From assembly GCF_016863655.1 (NCBI RefSeq), contig NZ_BOPH01000088.1:62001-126000 (forward strand): a stretch of 64,000 nucleotides of DNA. The letters run 5' to 3'. Origin of the DNA: Virgisporangium ochraceum. Lineage in GTDB: Bacteria; Actinomycetota; Actinomycetes; Mycobacteriales; Micromonosporaceae. The position numbers were made by a program, and so were the translations under genes. Under the pieces are notes generated by a model, which saw nothing but the letters and a program-made list of their open reading frames with translations, was not told where the DNA came from and made no database searches. This document shows, piece after piece, positions 57,074 to 64,000 of this stretch (its first letter is position 1; each line of letters starts with the position of its first letter).

Positions 57074-58900
57074 TCAGGGGGTGATCGGCTCGCCGGTGCG
57101 GGCGTCGTGGATCCGGATCACGCGCTCGTCCGCCGTCGTCGTGGCCAGCACGGCACCGTCCGGACTGTAGGCGACCGCATGCACCCGCTCGGTGCCCGGG
57201 ACGAGTAGCCGGCTCCCGCCCGTGCCGACATCGAACAGGTAGATGCCGCCCTGCACCGCCCCGGCGGCGACGGTCGAGCCGTCCGGGCTGAACACCGGCG
57301 AGCGCATGCCGGGGAAGTCCGAATGCAGGACCGTCCGTGGCGCGCCGGTGGCCGCGTCCCAGAGCCGCAGGGTTTCGTCGTCGCTGTGGGTCATGAGCAG
57401 GGAGCCGTCCGGGCTGAACGACACGCCGAAGATCTGGTCGTGATGGGCCGTGAAGGTCAGCCGGGCCGCGCCGGTGTCGGCGTCCCAGGTCTGGATCTGG
57501 CCCAGTTCGTCGGCGGTGGCCAGGACGGTGCCGTCGGGGCTGTACGCGATCGCGTCGACCGACTCGTAGTTGTTGTTGGCCTTGAACGCCAGCAGTTCGG
57601 AGCCGCTGCGCGGATCCCAGAGCTGGACGGTGCCGGTCTGGTCCGCCGTCGCCAGGATGGCCGAGTCCGGGCTGAACGCCACCGATCCGATGTAGACGCT
57701 GGTGGTGGTCAGCACGACCGGGCTGGCGCCGGTGCGCGGGTTCCAGATCCGCACCTTGCGGTCGAGACCCGTGCTGACGAGCATCGTGCCGTCCGGGCTG
57801 AACGCGAGATCCTTCGGCCGCTCCTTGTGCCCGGCCAGGGTCAGCACCGGCGCGCCGGTCCGTGCGTCCCACGTGCGCACCAGGTGGTCCTCGCCGATCG
57901 AGGCGATGACCGAGCCGTCCGGGCTGAACTCGAGGCGGCCGGTGTAGCCGCGGTGACCGGCGAGCACCATCCGCCGCGCACCGGTCCCTGGGTCCCACAG
58001 GTGCACGGTCGCGTCCTCGCCGGCCGACGCCAGCAGCGCCGGGTCCGGGCCGAACGCGATGCAGTTCACGGCCGCCGACCCGTGCCCGGCCAGTTCGTGC
58101 CGCAGGTCACCGGTCGGCGTGTCGTAGACGCGGACGACGCCGTTCCCGGCCGCCGCGAGTGTCTTCCCGTCCGGGCCGAAGGCCACGGATCGCATGAAAC
58201 CCGATGCCGGCAGGGTCAGCTTCGCCGTACCGGTGCGCGCGTCCCATGTCCGCGTTGCGTCGCGGACCGACGCCGCGAGCGTGCCGCCGTCCGGGCTGAA
58301 CGCCACCGACACCGCCTGATCGGCTTCCACGGTCAGGCCCGGCGCGCCGTTGCGTGCGTCCCAGGTGCGGACGGTCCTGTCCGCGGACGCCGACGCGATC
58401 GTCGACCCGTCGGGACTCCACGCCACGCCCCAGACGCCTTGGTCGTGCCCGCGCAGCACCATGCCGGCGGCGCCCGTGCGCGCGTCCCAGAGGCGCACGG
58501 TGCCGTCCTCGCCGGCGGTGGCGAGCATCGATCCGTCCGGGCTGTAGGTCATGGAGTGCACCTGGTCGCTCAGCGGGCTGCGCCCATACGGTCCGAGGCC
58601 GGTGGCGTGGCCATCCAGGGCCCGGATCAGCGTGCCGGTGGCGGCGTCGCGGATCTCGACGCTGCCCGCGTTGCCGGCCGCGGCGAGCGTCGACCCGTCT
58701 GGCGCGTACGCCACGGTCTTGACCGGTTGGCCGTCGCCGCGCAGCGTGTGCACCTCCGCACCGGTGGCCACGGCCCATGTCCGGACCGTGCCGTCCTCTC
58801 CCGCGGTCGCAAACGTCATGCCGTCGGGACTCAGGGCCACAGCGTTGACACCCCCGGCGTGCCCCGCGAAGGGCGTCCGGGCGCCGCGTAGGTCAATCAT
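57074..58900 (-). CDS. Large WD40-repeat protein
   Basis: 608 residues and nothing but WD40 repeats, about fourteen units of 41-43 residues, enough for two seven-bladed propellers: each reads (V/L)xxVAxSPDGxxLA(S/T)AGxDxTVRxWDxxTGAxxxxLxGH, for example GGVNAVALSPDGMTFATAGEDGTVRTWAVATGA and QVHSMTYSPDGSMLATAGEDGTVRLWDARTG. There is no kinase, signal peptide or membrane helix, so it is a soluble, self-standing scaffold in the cytosol. In relatives such propellers are attached to NTPases or kinases; here none is adjacent. Repeat units are similar enough that DNA-level expansion and contraction is likely. Confidence 0.95.
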   Translation of the reverse strand: MIDLRGARTPFAGHAGGVNAVALSPDGMTFATAGEDGTVRTWAVATGAEVHTLRGDGQPVKTVAYAPDGSTLAAAGNAGSVEIRDAATGTLIRALDGHATGLGPYGRSPLSDQVHSMTYSPDGSMLATAGEDGTVRLWDARTGAAGMVLRGHDQGVWGVAWSPDGSTIASASADRTVRTWDARNGAPGLTVEADQAVSVAFSPDGGTLAASVRDATRTWDARTGTAKLTLPASGFMRSVAFGPDGKTLAAAGNGVVRVYDTPTGDLRHELAGHGSAAVNCIAFGPDPALLASAGEDATVHLWDPGTGARRMVLAGHRGYTGRLEFSPDGSVIASIGEDHLVRTWDARTGAPVLTLAGHKERPKDLAFSPDGTMLVSTGLDRKVRIWNPRTGASPVVLTTTSVYIGSVAFSPDSAILATADQTGTVQLWDPRSGSELLAFKANNNYESVDAIAYSPDGTVLATADELGQIQTWDADTGAARLTFTAHHDQIFGVSFSPDGSLLMTHSDDETLRLWDAATGAPRTVLHSDFPGMRSPVFSPDGSTVAAGAVQGGIYLFDVGTGGSRLLVPGTERVHAVAYSPDGAVLATTTADERVIRIHDARTGEPITP

Positions 58901-59025
58901 CGGTCGCGAGAATACGCCGCGCCGGCAAGCTGCAGTCGCACGCCAGCCTCATCACGGGGCTTGGGCGAGTGGCGCATGTCCAGGATCGCCACAGTGTGGC
59001 GCGTTGATCAGCCGGCTACGGTTCC

Positions 59026-59478
59026 TCAGCGTTTGAGGCGGACCGCCTCGAAGGCGGCACTCGGCCTGCCCAGGTACGTGTCGACGATGCGCGATTCGAT
59101 GTGTTCCGCCGACCAGATGGCTTCGGGTTCGAGATCCTCACATTCGTCGGTGGACGCGGTGAAGCGACGTTTCCCCGGCTCGACGATCTTGATGTCGAAC
59201 TTGTTGACCGGGCTCTGCCAGAAGAATCGGGGAATCGGCGGTAGGTTCGACCGACCGACGTGGGTGACCGGCTTTCCCCACCGCCCCGTGGAGTACGCGC
59301 CCCGCTCGACCAGCGTCACGAACATCGGAGCGGTCGCCGGTGGCCGTCCGTCGACGAACACCGCCTGGTACCCGTAGAAGGCGATGTAGGGAAAAGTCTC
59401 CAGCATCAGTGCGTAGGCGAAGTCCTCCTCGCCCATACGAAACTTGAGCACCGCTCCTGGCTCGAACTTGACACGCAT
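59026..59478 (-). CDS. Imm26-like immunity protein
   Basis: 150 residues. KFEPGAVLKFRMGEEDFAYALMLETFPYIAFYGYQAVFVDGRPPATAPMFVTLVERGAYSTGRWGKPVTHVGRSN fits Imm26: a start with GxVFxIPLxxxxYxYGxVL..., a strand with xxAFYDY, and W-x-x-I-G after the middle. A polar C-terminal half (IVDTYLGRPSAAFEAVRLKR) completes it. Imm26 proteins neutralise polymorphic toxins in the cytosol. No toxin lies nearby. Start ATG 59478 preceded by GCGGGAGGCGGAGCC. Confidence 0.65.
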   Translation of the reverse strand: MRVKFEPGAVLKFRMGEEDFAYALMLETFPYIAFYGYQAVFVDGRPPATAPMFVTLVERGAYSTGRWGKPVTHVGRSNLPPIPRFFWQSPVNKFDIKIVEPGKRRFTASTDECEDLEPEAIWSAEHIESRIVDTYLGRPSAAFEAVRLKR

Positions 59479-59667
59479 GGCTCCGCCTCCCGCGACGGGC
59501 GGACCTTAGCACGCCAGAAGGGGGCGGCCCGGACGGTCCCTTGAAGCCATGCCGCGGGGTGATTCGACACAGACTGTCCGCCAACGATCGCGGTTGCCTC
59601 TCCAGCCGCGCTCCGGTCAGCAGTCACGCGTGGCAGGTGGGTTGCGTGGCCGGCGACTGCTCCGCCG

Positions 59668-60915
59668 CTACGGCAGCGGAGACCGGAACACCGTGACCAG
59701 TTCCGAGATGTGCGTGACCGCGACGAGCCGGCCGTCGGGCGAGACCGCGACGTCCGTTGCGGCATAGGGCGATCCGCCCGGCGTCTCGTATGTCGGTGCG
59801 AGCCGCTGGCCGGTCGTGACGTCGTACGTTGCGGCCGGTGCGGTGACCCGCTCCGGCATGCTCACCTGCACCGGCACGCCGACGAGCACCGTGCGGTCCG
59901 GCGACATCGTGAGGGCCTCGAAGCGTTCGTACCAGTAGGCGCCGCGGGTGCTGCCCGCGATCGTCCAGCGCAACTCACCGGTGTCGACCGAGACGCCGTA
60001 GCATCCGACATGCAACCCGCCGCTCGCCACCAACAGCCGCTCGGTCGCGTCGAAAGCGAGCTCCAGAAGGTACCGGGCCATGCCGTCGGTACGGTCCGGG
60101 AAAGGGAACGGGACCGAGAGCACCCGGCGGGCACCCTCGACCTCCCAGATCTCGAGGCCGCAGGTGGAGTAACTGGCACTGAACCGGGCTACCGCGAGCA
60201 GCCGGCCGGACGGCGACAGCGTCGACGGCGAAGTCAGGCTTGAGGTGACCGGCACGTCGAGACACGGTTCGCCGTCCGGTCCGAGGACCCGCAGGACGCT
60301 GTCGTCGCGGACCAGGACCCGCCGGTGCGCGTCGTCCCACTGCGGACGCAGGTAGAGCAGCTCCCGAAGCCGGCCGGTGACCGGCGAGAGCGCATACGTG
60401 GCCTCTGTCATGGAGGACCGGGTGCCGGCCGTGAACGTCACGTGCGAGCCGTCGGCGTCGAACGCCAGGGTACGGGTCACCGCGTCGGGGTCCGGGTCCT
60501 TGTGGGCGACCACGCGGACACCGGTCCGCAGGTCGACGAGGTGCACTTCGCGGCCGCCTTCTTGAATCGACACGGCGAGCGCGAGCGTGTGCCCGTCCGG
60601 GTGGAACGCCACCATGTTCGCGTTGCTGCGCCGCGGCAACAGGCCGTGGAAGACCACGCCGCCCGGCTCCGTCTCGTCGACGGCCCGGAGCTCCACGTAC
60701 CCCTCCCGCATCTTCCGGACGGCGGCCTTCTCCAGTTCCGCCCGTGCGGCGTCGCGGTCACCCAACACCTTCACGCTGTCCCGCGCCCTGCCCGCTCCCG
60801 CCCACCGACTCCGCCGCAGGTCGCCTCCGTCGAGCCAGAACCGCACATGCCGTGGCGTTCTCGATCCGGGCAGAGTCAGGGTCACGGCGTCACGAAGCAC
60901 CGGGGAATTATCCAC
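59668..60915 (-). CDS. Beta-propeller protein with N-terminal WGR-like domain
   Basis: 415 residues. Residues about 18-80 (RHVRFWLDGGDLRRSRWAGAGRARDSVKVLGDRDAARAELEKAAVRKMREGYVEL) show the WGR pattern: KFWxxxxxGxxLxxxWGRxGxxGxxxxxxFxxxxxAxxxxxKLIxEKxxxGYVE. WGR domains occur in PARPs and bacterial regulators and bind nucleic acid or protein. The rest is a propeller of about seven blades (MVAFHPDGHTLALAVS, TRTLAFDADGSHVTFTAG, STLSPSGRLLAVARFS, YLLELAFDATERLLVASGG, ATDVAVSPDGRLVAVTHIS). WGR fused to a propeller is unusual. Cytosolic; function unknown. Confidence 0.75.
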   Translation of the reverse strand: MDNSPVLRDAVTLTLPGSRTPRHVRFWLDGGDLRRSRWAGAGRARDSVKVLGDRDAARAELEKAAVRKMREGYVELRAVDETEPGGVVFHGLLPRRSNANMVAFHPDGHTLALAVSIQEGGREVHLVDLRTGVRVVAHKDPDPDAVTRTLAFDADGSHVTFTAGTRSSMTEATYALSPVTGRLRELLYLRPQWDDAHRRVLVRDDSVLRVLGPDGEPCLDVPVTSSLTSPSTLSPSGRLLAVARFSASYSTCGLEIWEVEGARRVLSVPFPFPDRTDGMARYLLELAFDATERLLVASGGLHVGCYGVSVDTGELRWTIAGSTRGAYWYERFEALTMSPDRTVLVGVPVQVSMPERVTAPAATYDVTTGQRLAPTYETPGGSPYAATDVAVSPDGRLVAVTHISELVTVFRSPLP

Positions 60916-61073
60916 ACCGCACGGGTGCGCAGGGGGAGCTGCCGGCCGGATACGTGCGAACGCAATCGCGGATCACGACCTCTCGCGTGCGGATGACCGA
61001 TGCTGGCGATCTCCATGACCCGGTTCCCGGGCAGCGAGATCGCCGTCGCGCCCCCGGCCCCGGCGCTTCGAGG

Positions 61074-61442
61074 TCATCGCGTGGGAGTGGTGAGGATGGA
61101 CACCACGTCGAGGGCGCAGGCGATGCGGGCGTGCACTGCTGTGCTGCCTGGCGTGCTGGCGAGGAGGTCGCGCAGCCCGTCGACGAGCGGCATGTGCCCG
61201 GTCACGCCCAGCATCTGCGCCATCCGGGCGGCGTTGGACGGTTGCCGGCGTGCGATGAACTTCGCAGTCAGCGGCAACATGGCCAGGACGAACGTCGAGC
61301 GGTCGGGCACGGATTGCGGGCCGCGGCCGTGGGGTGCGGGCAGGTCAGCCGGCCAGGCGTACCAGTCGGCGGCATCCGCTTCAGTCGCCGTGAACGCCCT
61401 CGATCGCACCCGTGGGGACTGGCGCTGTGACCGGGGAGCCAT
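61074..61442 (-). CDS. Hypothetical protein, divergent from an XRE regulator
   Basis: 122 residues from ATG 61442. First half disordered and Arg-rich (MAPRSQRQSPRVRSRAFTATEADAADWYAWPADLPAPHGRG), second half helical (STFVLAMLPLTAKFIARRQPSNAARMAQMLGVTGHMPLVDGLRDLLASTPGS then AVHARIACALDVVSILTTP). The second half could be a small globular domain. Its start is only 12 bp from that of the divergent XRE gene, which leaves no room for promoters, so this start or that of the neighbour may be too far upstream. Not recognised. Confidence 0.5.
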   Translation of the reverse strand: MAPRSQRQSPRVRSRAFTATEADAADWYAWPADLPAPHGRGPQSVPDRSTFVLAMLPLTAKFIARRQPSNAARMAQMLGVTGHMPLVDGLRDLLASTPGSTAVHARIACALDVVSILTTPTR

Positions 61443-61454
61443 AGACTTCCGCTG

Positions 61455-62003
61455 GTGCATGACGAGGTGACCCGTGCGCAGCTTGACGCACTGCTCAATG
61501 AGGAGACCGGCGACCGCGACGTTCTGGCGGCGCTTCTGCACGAACGAATCGGGCTATGGCCGTGGTGGGACAGTGCATGGCGGGTCATCGAGATCCGCGA
61601 GGTGCGAGTTCGGCAGCTCGACGTCTGGCTACACGAAGTGACGATTGACGGAATCGTTGGCCGGAGTGAGGGGACGACCCTGGCGTTCTCGGCCTTCACA
61701 CGTGTGGCGGGGTCACGACTTGACCGGTTCGAGATGCGGTTCGAGGACACGCTGATCGGGCCGCCGATCCGCCATAACGACCCACACCCATTCGGATCGA
61801 TCTTCGCTGCGCTCATGGACCGGCGGGGGATCTCGCGCAGGGAAATGGCGCGCCGCTGCTACCTCGCCGAGTCGACCGTTGCCAAGATGCGAGCGGGGTA
61901 CCTGGTGCCCCGACAGCGACGTCGTGTCGTGGACTTGGCCGCGGCGCTGGAGATGCCCGTCGGCGACCTGATGGCCATCGCCGGCCTGCCGGATGACGCT
62001 TGA
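61455..62003 (+). CDS. XRE-type helix-turn-helix protein with N-terminal sensor-like domain
   Basis: 182 residues from GTG 61455. The C-terminal 65 (FGSIFAALMDRRGISRREMARRCYLAESTVAKMRAGYLVPRQRRRVVDLAAALEMPVGDLMAIAGL) are a classic XRE helix-turn-helix. The N-terminal 115 form an alpha/beta unit of unknown type (LLHERIGLWPWWDSAWRVIEIREVRVRQLDVWLHEVTIDGIVGRSEGTTLAFSAFTRVAG). A domain order with the helix-turn-helix at the C-terminus is the reverse of most XRE regulators and suits a small ligand sensor. Divergent neighbour at 61442. Confidence 0.75.
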   Translation: MHDEVTRAQLDALLNEETGDRDVLAALLHERIGLWPWWDSAWRVIEIREVRVRQLDVWLHEVTIDGIVGRSEGTTLAFSAFTRVAGSRLDRFEMRFEDTLIGPPIRHNDPHPFGSIFAALMDRRGISRREMARRCYLAESTVAKMRAGYLVPRQRRRVVDLAAALEMPVGDLMAIAGLPDDA

Positions 62004-62212
62004 ACGGTCCATTCCTGCTGGTCACAAGGAGCGATTTGCGGGCGGCACCGGAACCACCCGACCGACCTCGTACGCCATAGCTCCAGGCGTTCCGGACCGC
62101 GCGGGCCACCCCTGCTCGCGGCGCACCACGACCGCGCCGCCGAGCGCGACCGCCTCGACGTCAGAACGGCTGCTACCTGCGTTTTCGTGGGCCGTTCGGG
62201 CAGACTTGGGCC

Positions 62213-63067
62213 GTGGCGAGTCACGAGTTCGGTGCCGCGGTGCGCCAGTTGCGGGAGAGTACGGCTCCTGCGACTGTCGGGCTGCCGGTCGGCCGTCGGC
62301 GGGTGCGGGGTTTGCGGCGGGAGGAGCTCGGCGAGCTCGCCGGGATGTCCGCGGACTACGTACGCCGGTTGGAGCAGGGGCGTAGCCATCCGTCGGCCGG
62401 GGTGGTGAAGGCCATCGCACGGGCGTTGCGGGTCGGGCGGGCGGAGTACGAGCGGCTCTGTGCGCTGGCCGGGTACGCCGCCGTGGACGGGCAGGTGCCG
62501 AACGAGGTCGGTCCGGGCGCGATGCGGCTGCTGGAGCGGTTCCCGGACACCCCGATGTTCGTCTCCGACGCGGCAATGAACCTGCTCGCCGTGAACCGCG
62601 CGTTCCTGGCGCTGGGGCATTGGCACCTCAATGGGGACCCTTGGGAGTGGAACATCGCCTGGCGTACGTTCTGCGATCCGTTCGACGGTTTCAAGCAGTC
62701 CGCGGCCGACGCGACGGACCACGAGTCGGTCCTCGTCGCCCAGTTACGCAGCGCGTTGCTGCGGTATCCCGCTGATGTGTCTCTTGCCGCGTTGGTGGAC
62801 GAGATGCGCAGCCGGAGCCGCCCGTTCGACACCTTGTGGCGCGCGCCGCGACCGGTGAGCGCCTATGAGAGCAGTGCGGCGTTCATCCATCCCGAGGTCG
62901 GCGCCGTCACGCTGGTCGGCAGCCTGCTCGCCGTCCCCGGCGACGATCTGGCGGCCCTGATGCTCACCGCGGCGCCGGGCTCGGCCGACGCCGCGCGTCT
63001 GGGTGAGATCGTCGGCGGCGCGGGGGAGCCGACCATCCTCAGGGTGGGCCAGTCCGGCCCAGGTTGA
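62213..63067 (+). CDS. XRE regulator with MmyB-like ligand-binding domain
   Basis: 284 residues. N-terminal helix-turn-helix: VGLPVGRRRVRGLRREELGELAGMSADYVRRLEQGRSHPSAGVVKAIARALRVGRAEYERLCALAGY. The rest is the PAS-like MmyB domain: LLERFPDTPMFVSDAAMNLLAVNRAFLALGHWHLNGDPWEWNIAWRTFCDPF, then AQLRSALLRYPADVSLAALVDEMRSRSRPFDTLWRAPRP, ending in HPEVGAVTLVGSLLAVPGDDLAALMLTAAPGSADAARL. These regulators of actinobacteria often control an adjacent oxidoreductase gene; here the quinone-oxidoreductase-like gene starts 74 bp downstream in the same direction. Start ATG or GTG near 62213 (GTG GCG AGT). Confidence 0.9.
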   Translation: MASHEFGAAVRQLRESTAPATVGLPVGRRRVRGLRREELGELAGMSADYVRRLEQGRSHPSAGVVKAIARALRVGRAEYERLCALAGYAAVDGQVPNEVGPGAMRLLERFPDTPMFVSDAAMNLLAVNRAFLALGHWHLNGDPWEWNIAWRTFCDPFDGFKQSAADATDHESVLVAQLRSALLRYPADVSLAALVDEMRSRSRPFDTLWRAPRPVSAYESSAAFIHPEVGAVTLVGSLLAVPGDDLAALMLTAAPGSADAARLGEIVGGAGEPTILRVGQSGPG

Positions 63068-63095
63068 CCGCGCCGGATCCTGCGACGGTGAGTGA

Positions 63096-63118
63096 CGTCG
63101 ACGGCAACGCGTCGACGG
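63096..63118 (+). promoter_or_regulatory. Direct repeat CGTCGACGG, operator candidate
   Basis: CGTCGACGG occurs at 63096-63104 and 63110-63118, 14 bp between starts, each with the palindrome CGTCGACG. It lies in the 74-bp gap upstream of the oxidoreductase gene, where the MmyB-like regulator could bind. Confidence 0.4.
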
Positions 63119-63141
63119 CGCTCACGGAAGCAGGTTCAGAG

Positions 63142-64000
63142 ATGAAGGCAGTGCGTTTTCACGAGTTCGGCGGTCCCGAGGTCCTGTGTTACGAGGACGT
63201 CGAGCAGCCCACGCCCGGCGCCGGTCAGGTCCGGATCCGCGTCGCCGCGACGTCGTTCAACGGTGTCGACGGCAACATCCGCGCGGGCTACATGCAGGGC
63301 CCGATTCCGGTCCAGCTGCCACACACCCCCGGCATCGACGTCGCGGGCACGGTCGACGCGGTCGGTGACGGCGTGGACGACGTCGCGGTCGGCGACCGGG
63401 TCATCGGATTCCTGCCGATGACGGCGCCCGGGGCGGCTGCGGAGTACGTCATCGCGCCGGCGGAGATTCTGACGGGGGCGCCGAAGAACATCCCGTTGGC
63501 CGACTCCGCCGCGTTCCCGCTGGTGGGCCTGACCGCCTGGCAGGCGTTGTTCGACCACGGCAAGCTGACCGCCGGTCAGCGGGTGCTGATCAACGGCGCG
63601 GGAGGAGCGGTCGGCGGATACGCCGTGCAGCTGGCCAAGGAGGTCGGTGCCCACGTGGTCGCCACGGCCAGCGCACGCAGCGCCGACCGGGTCAAAGCCG
63701 CGGGTGCCGACGAGGTGATCGACCACACCACTGCCGACGTGACCGCGGCGGTGGCCGAGCCGGTCGACCTCGTGGTCAACTTCGCGCCGGTCGCCCCGGA
63801 GCAGTTGGCCGCGCTGGTCACGCTGATCCGTGACGGCGGCACGCTCGTCAACACCACGGTCTGGATGCCCGCCCCGTCCGACGGGGAGCGCGGTGTGCGC
63901 GGCATCGACCTGTTCGTCCGCAGCGACGCCGACCAACTCGCCGACCTCGCCGCCCGTGTCGGCACCGGTGAGCTGCGCGTCGAGGTCGCCCAGCGGGTAC
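63142..64000 (+). CDS. Zinc-independent quinone oxidoreductase-like MDR protein, cut by the window end
   Basis: 286 residues are present; the full protein is expected to have about 310. MKAVRFHEFGGPEVLCYEDVEQPTPGAGQVRIRVAATSFNGVD is the opening of NADP-dependent quinone oxidoreductases; HTPGIDVAGTVDAVGDGVDDVAVGDRV follows, then LVGLTAWQALFDHGKLTAGQRVLINGAGGAVGGYAVQLAKEVGAHVVATAS with the nucleotide-binding GAGGAVG. Residues that bind catalytic zinc in alcohol dehydrogenases (such as the CxxCxxC lobe) are absent. Reaction: NADPH-dependent reduction of a quinone or enone. The gene directly follows an MmyB-like regulator, the common regulator-target pair. Confidence 0.92.
   Translation, partial: MKAVRFHEFGGPEVLCYEDVEQPTPGAGQVRIRVAATSFNGVDGNIRAGYMQGPIPVQLPHTPGIDVAGTVDAVGDGVDDVAVGDRVIGFLPMTAPGAAAEYVIAPAEILTGAPKNIPLADSAAFPLVGLTAWQALFDHGKLTAGQRVLINGAGGAVGGYAVQLAKEVGAHVVATASARSADRVKAAGADEVIDHTTADVTAAVAEPVDLVVNFAPVAPEQLAALVTLIRDGGTLVNTTVWMPAPSDGERGVRGIDLFVRSDADQLADLAARVGTGELRVEVAQRV

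Noticed and set aside
57323..58891. 522-residue plus-strand frame opposite the WD40 gene
   Set aside because: Repetitive VRAxRH-type sequence is the mirror of the WD40 repeats, not a protein.
1..64000. tRNA, rRNA and CRISPR search by eye
   Set aside because: No cloverleaf-like GTTCGA/GGTTC boxes in proper spacing, no rRNA stretches and no regularly spaced palindromic repeats were found; a covariance-model scan would be needed to exclude them fully.

Overview
The window is high-GC actinobacterial DNA, most likely from a Micromonosporaceae-type filamentous actinomycete (Actinoplanes, Dactylosporangium or Micromonospora-like). Pointers are GTG and TTG starts, three very large ATP-binding LuxR (LAL) regulators, a SARP-type regulator, a SigE-family ECF sigma factor, a mycothiol-type maleylpyruvate isomerase fold protein and many Tat or Sec secreted proteins. 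No rRNA, tRNA or CRISPR array was seen. Only the aat gene looks like a housekeeping function; the rest is accessory.

Layout. 0-10.3 kb: end of a secreted protein, a tandem NTF2-like protein, LAL regulator 1 followed by an alpha/beta hydrolase and an SDR, an ECF sigma/membrane partner pair, and a secreted protein divergent from a membrane-tethered SARP regulator that carries heptamer repeats at its start. 10.3-14.4 kb: small immunity-type and hypothetical genes. 14.7-15.9 kb: a decayed IS701-family element with inverted repeats and a 4-bp target duplication. 16.1-20.3 kb: a tightly packed five-gene operon that I read as an undescribed RiPP-like pathway: an EpiD/Dfp-type flavoprotein, a 246-aa protein ending in Cys-Cys, a radical SAM/SPASM enzyme, an LpxL-like acyltransferase homologue and a small kinase-like protein. 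It has its own sigma-70 type promoter and is bounded by the IS remnant and a decayed primase fragment. 20.4-32.4 kb: pseudogenes, an FAD oxidoreductase, Sel1 repeats, aat and many hypotheticals. 32.5-43.7 kb: LAL regulators 2 and 3, a secreted beta-propeller-like protein, two more alpha/beta hydrolases and hypotheticals. 43.9-50.7 kb: coiled-coil membrane protein, an Hsp70-membrane-lipocalin-like fusion broken by frameshifts, a lipoprotein, DUF1877, and secreted or membrane proteins. 50.8-54.1 kb: a MauE/MauD-like redox operon with two paralogous Tat-exported eight-cysteine mini-proteins. 54.3-64 kb: hypotheticals, a ricin-type lectin, a 14-bladed-scale WD40 protein, Imm26, a WGR/propeller protein, two XRE regulators and a truncated quinone-oxidoreductase.

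How the parts work together. Two multi-gene systems stand out. In the 16-20 kb operon the Cys-Cys C-terminus would be the substrate, the flavoprotein the oxidative decarboxylase, the radical SAM protein (with its own PqqD-like recognition domain) the cross-linking enzyme, and the acyltransferase and kinase-like proteins further tailoring or dehydration factors; this is inference from gene order and folds. In the 51-54 kb operon the MauE-like and MauD-like proteins would supply reducing or oxidising equivalents outside the membrane to fold the folded-exported cysteine-rich mini-proteins. Around these, immunity-type genes (Imm10, Imm26, DUF1877, SUKH-like), pseudogenes (IS701, primase, DUF4240, thiolase, Hsp70) and unusually frequent frameshifts mark the window as a fast-changing accessory region; some frameshifts could also be sequencing errors.
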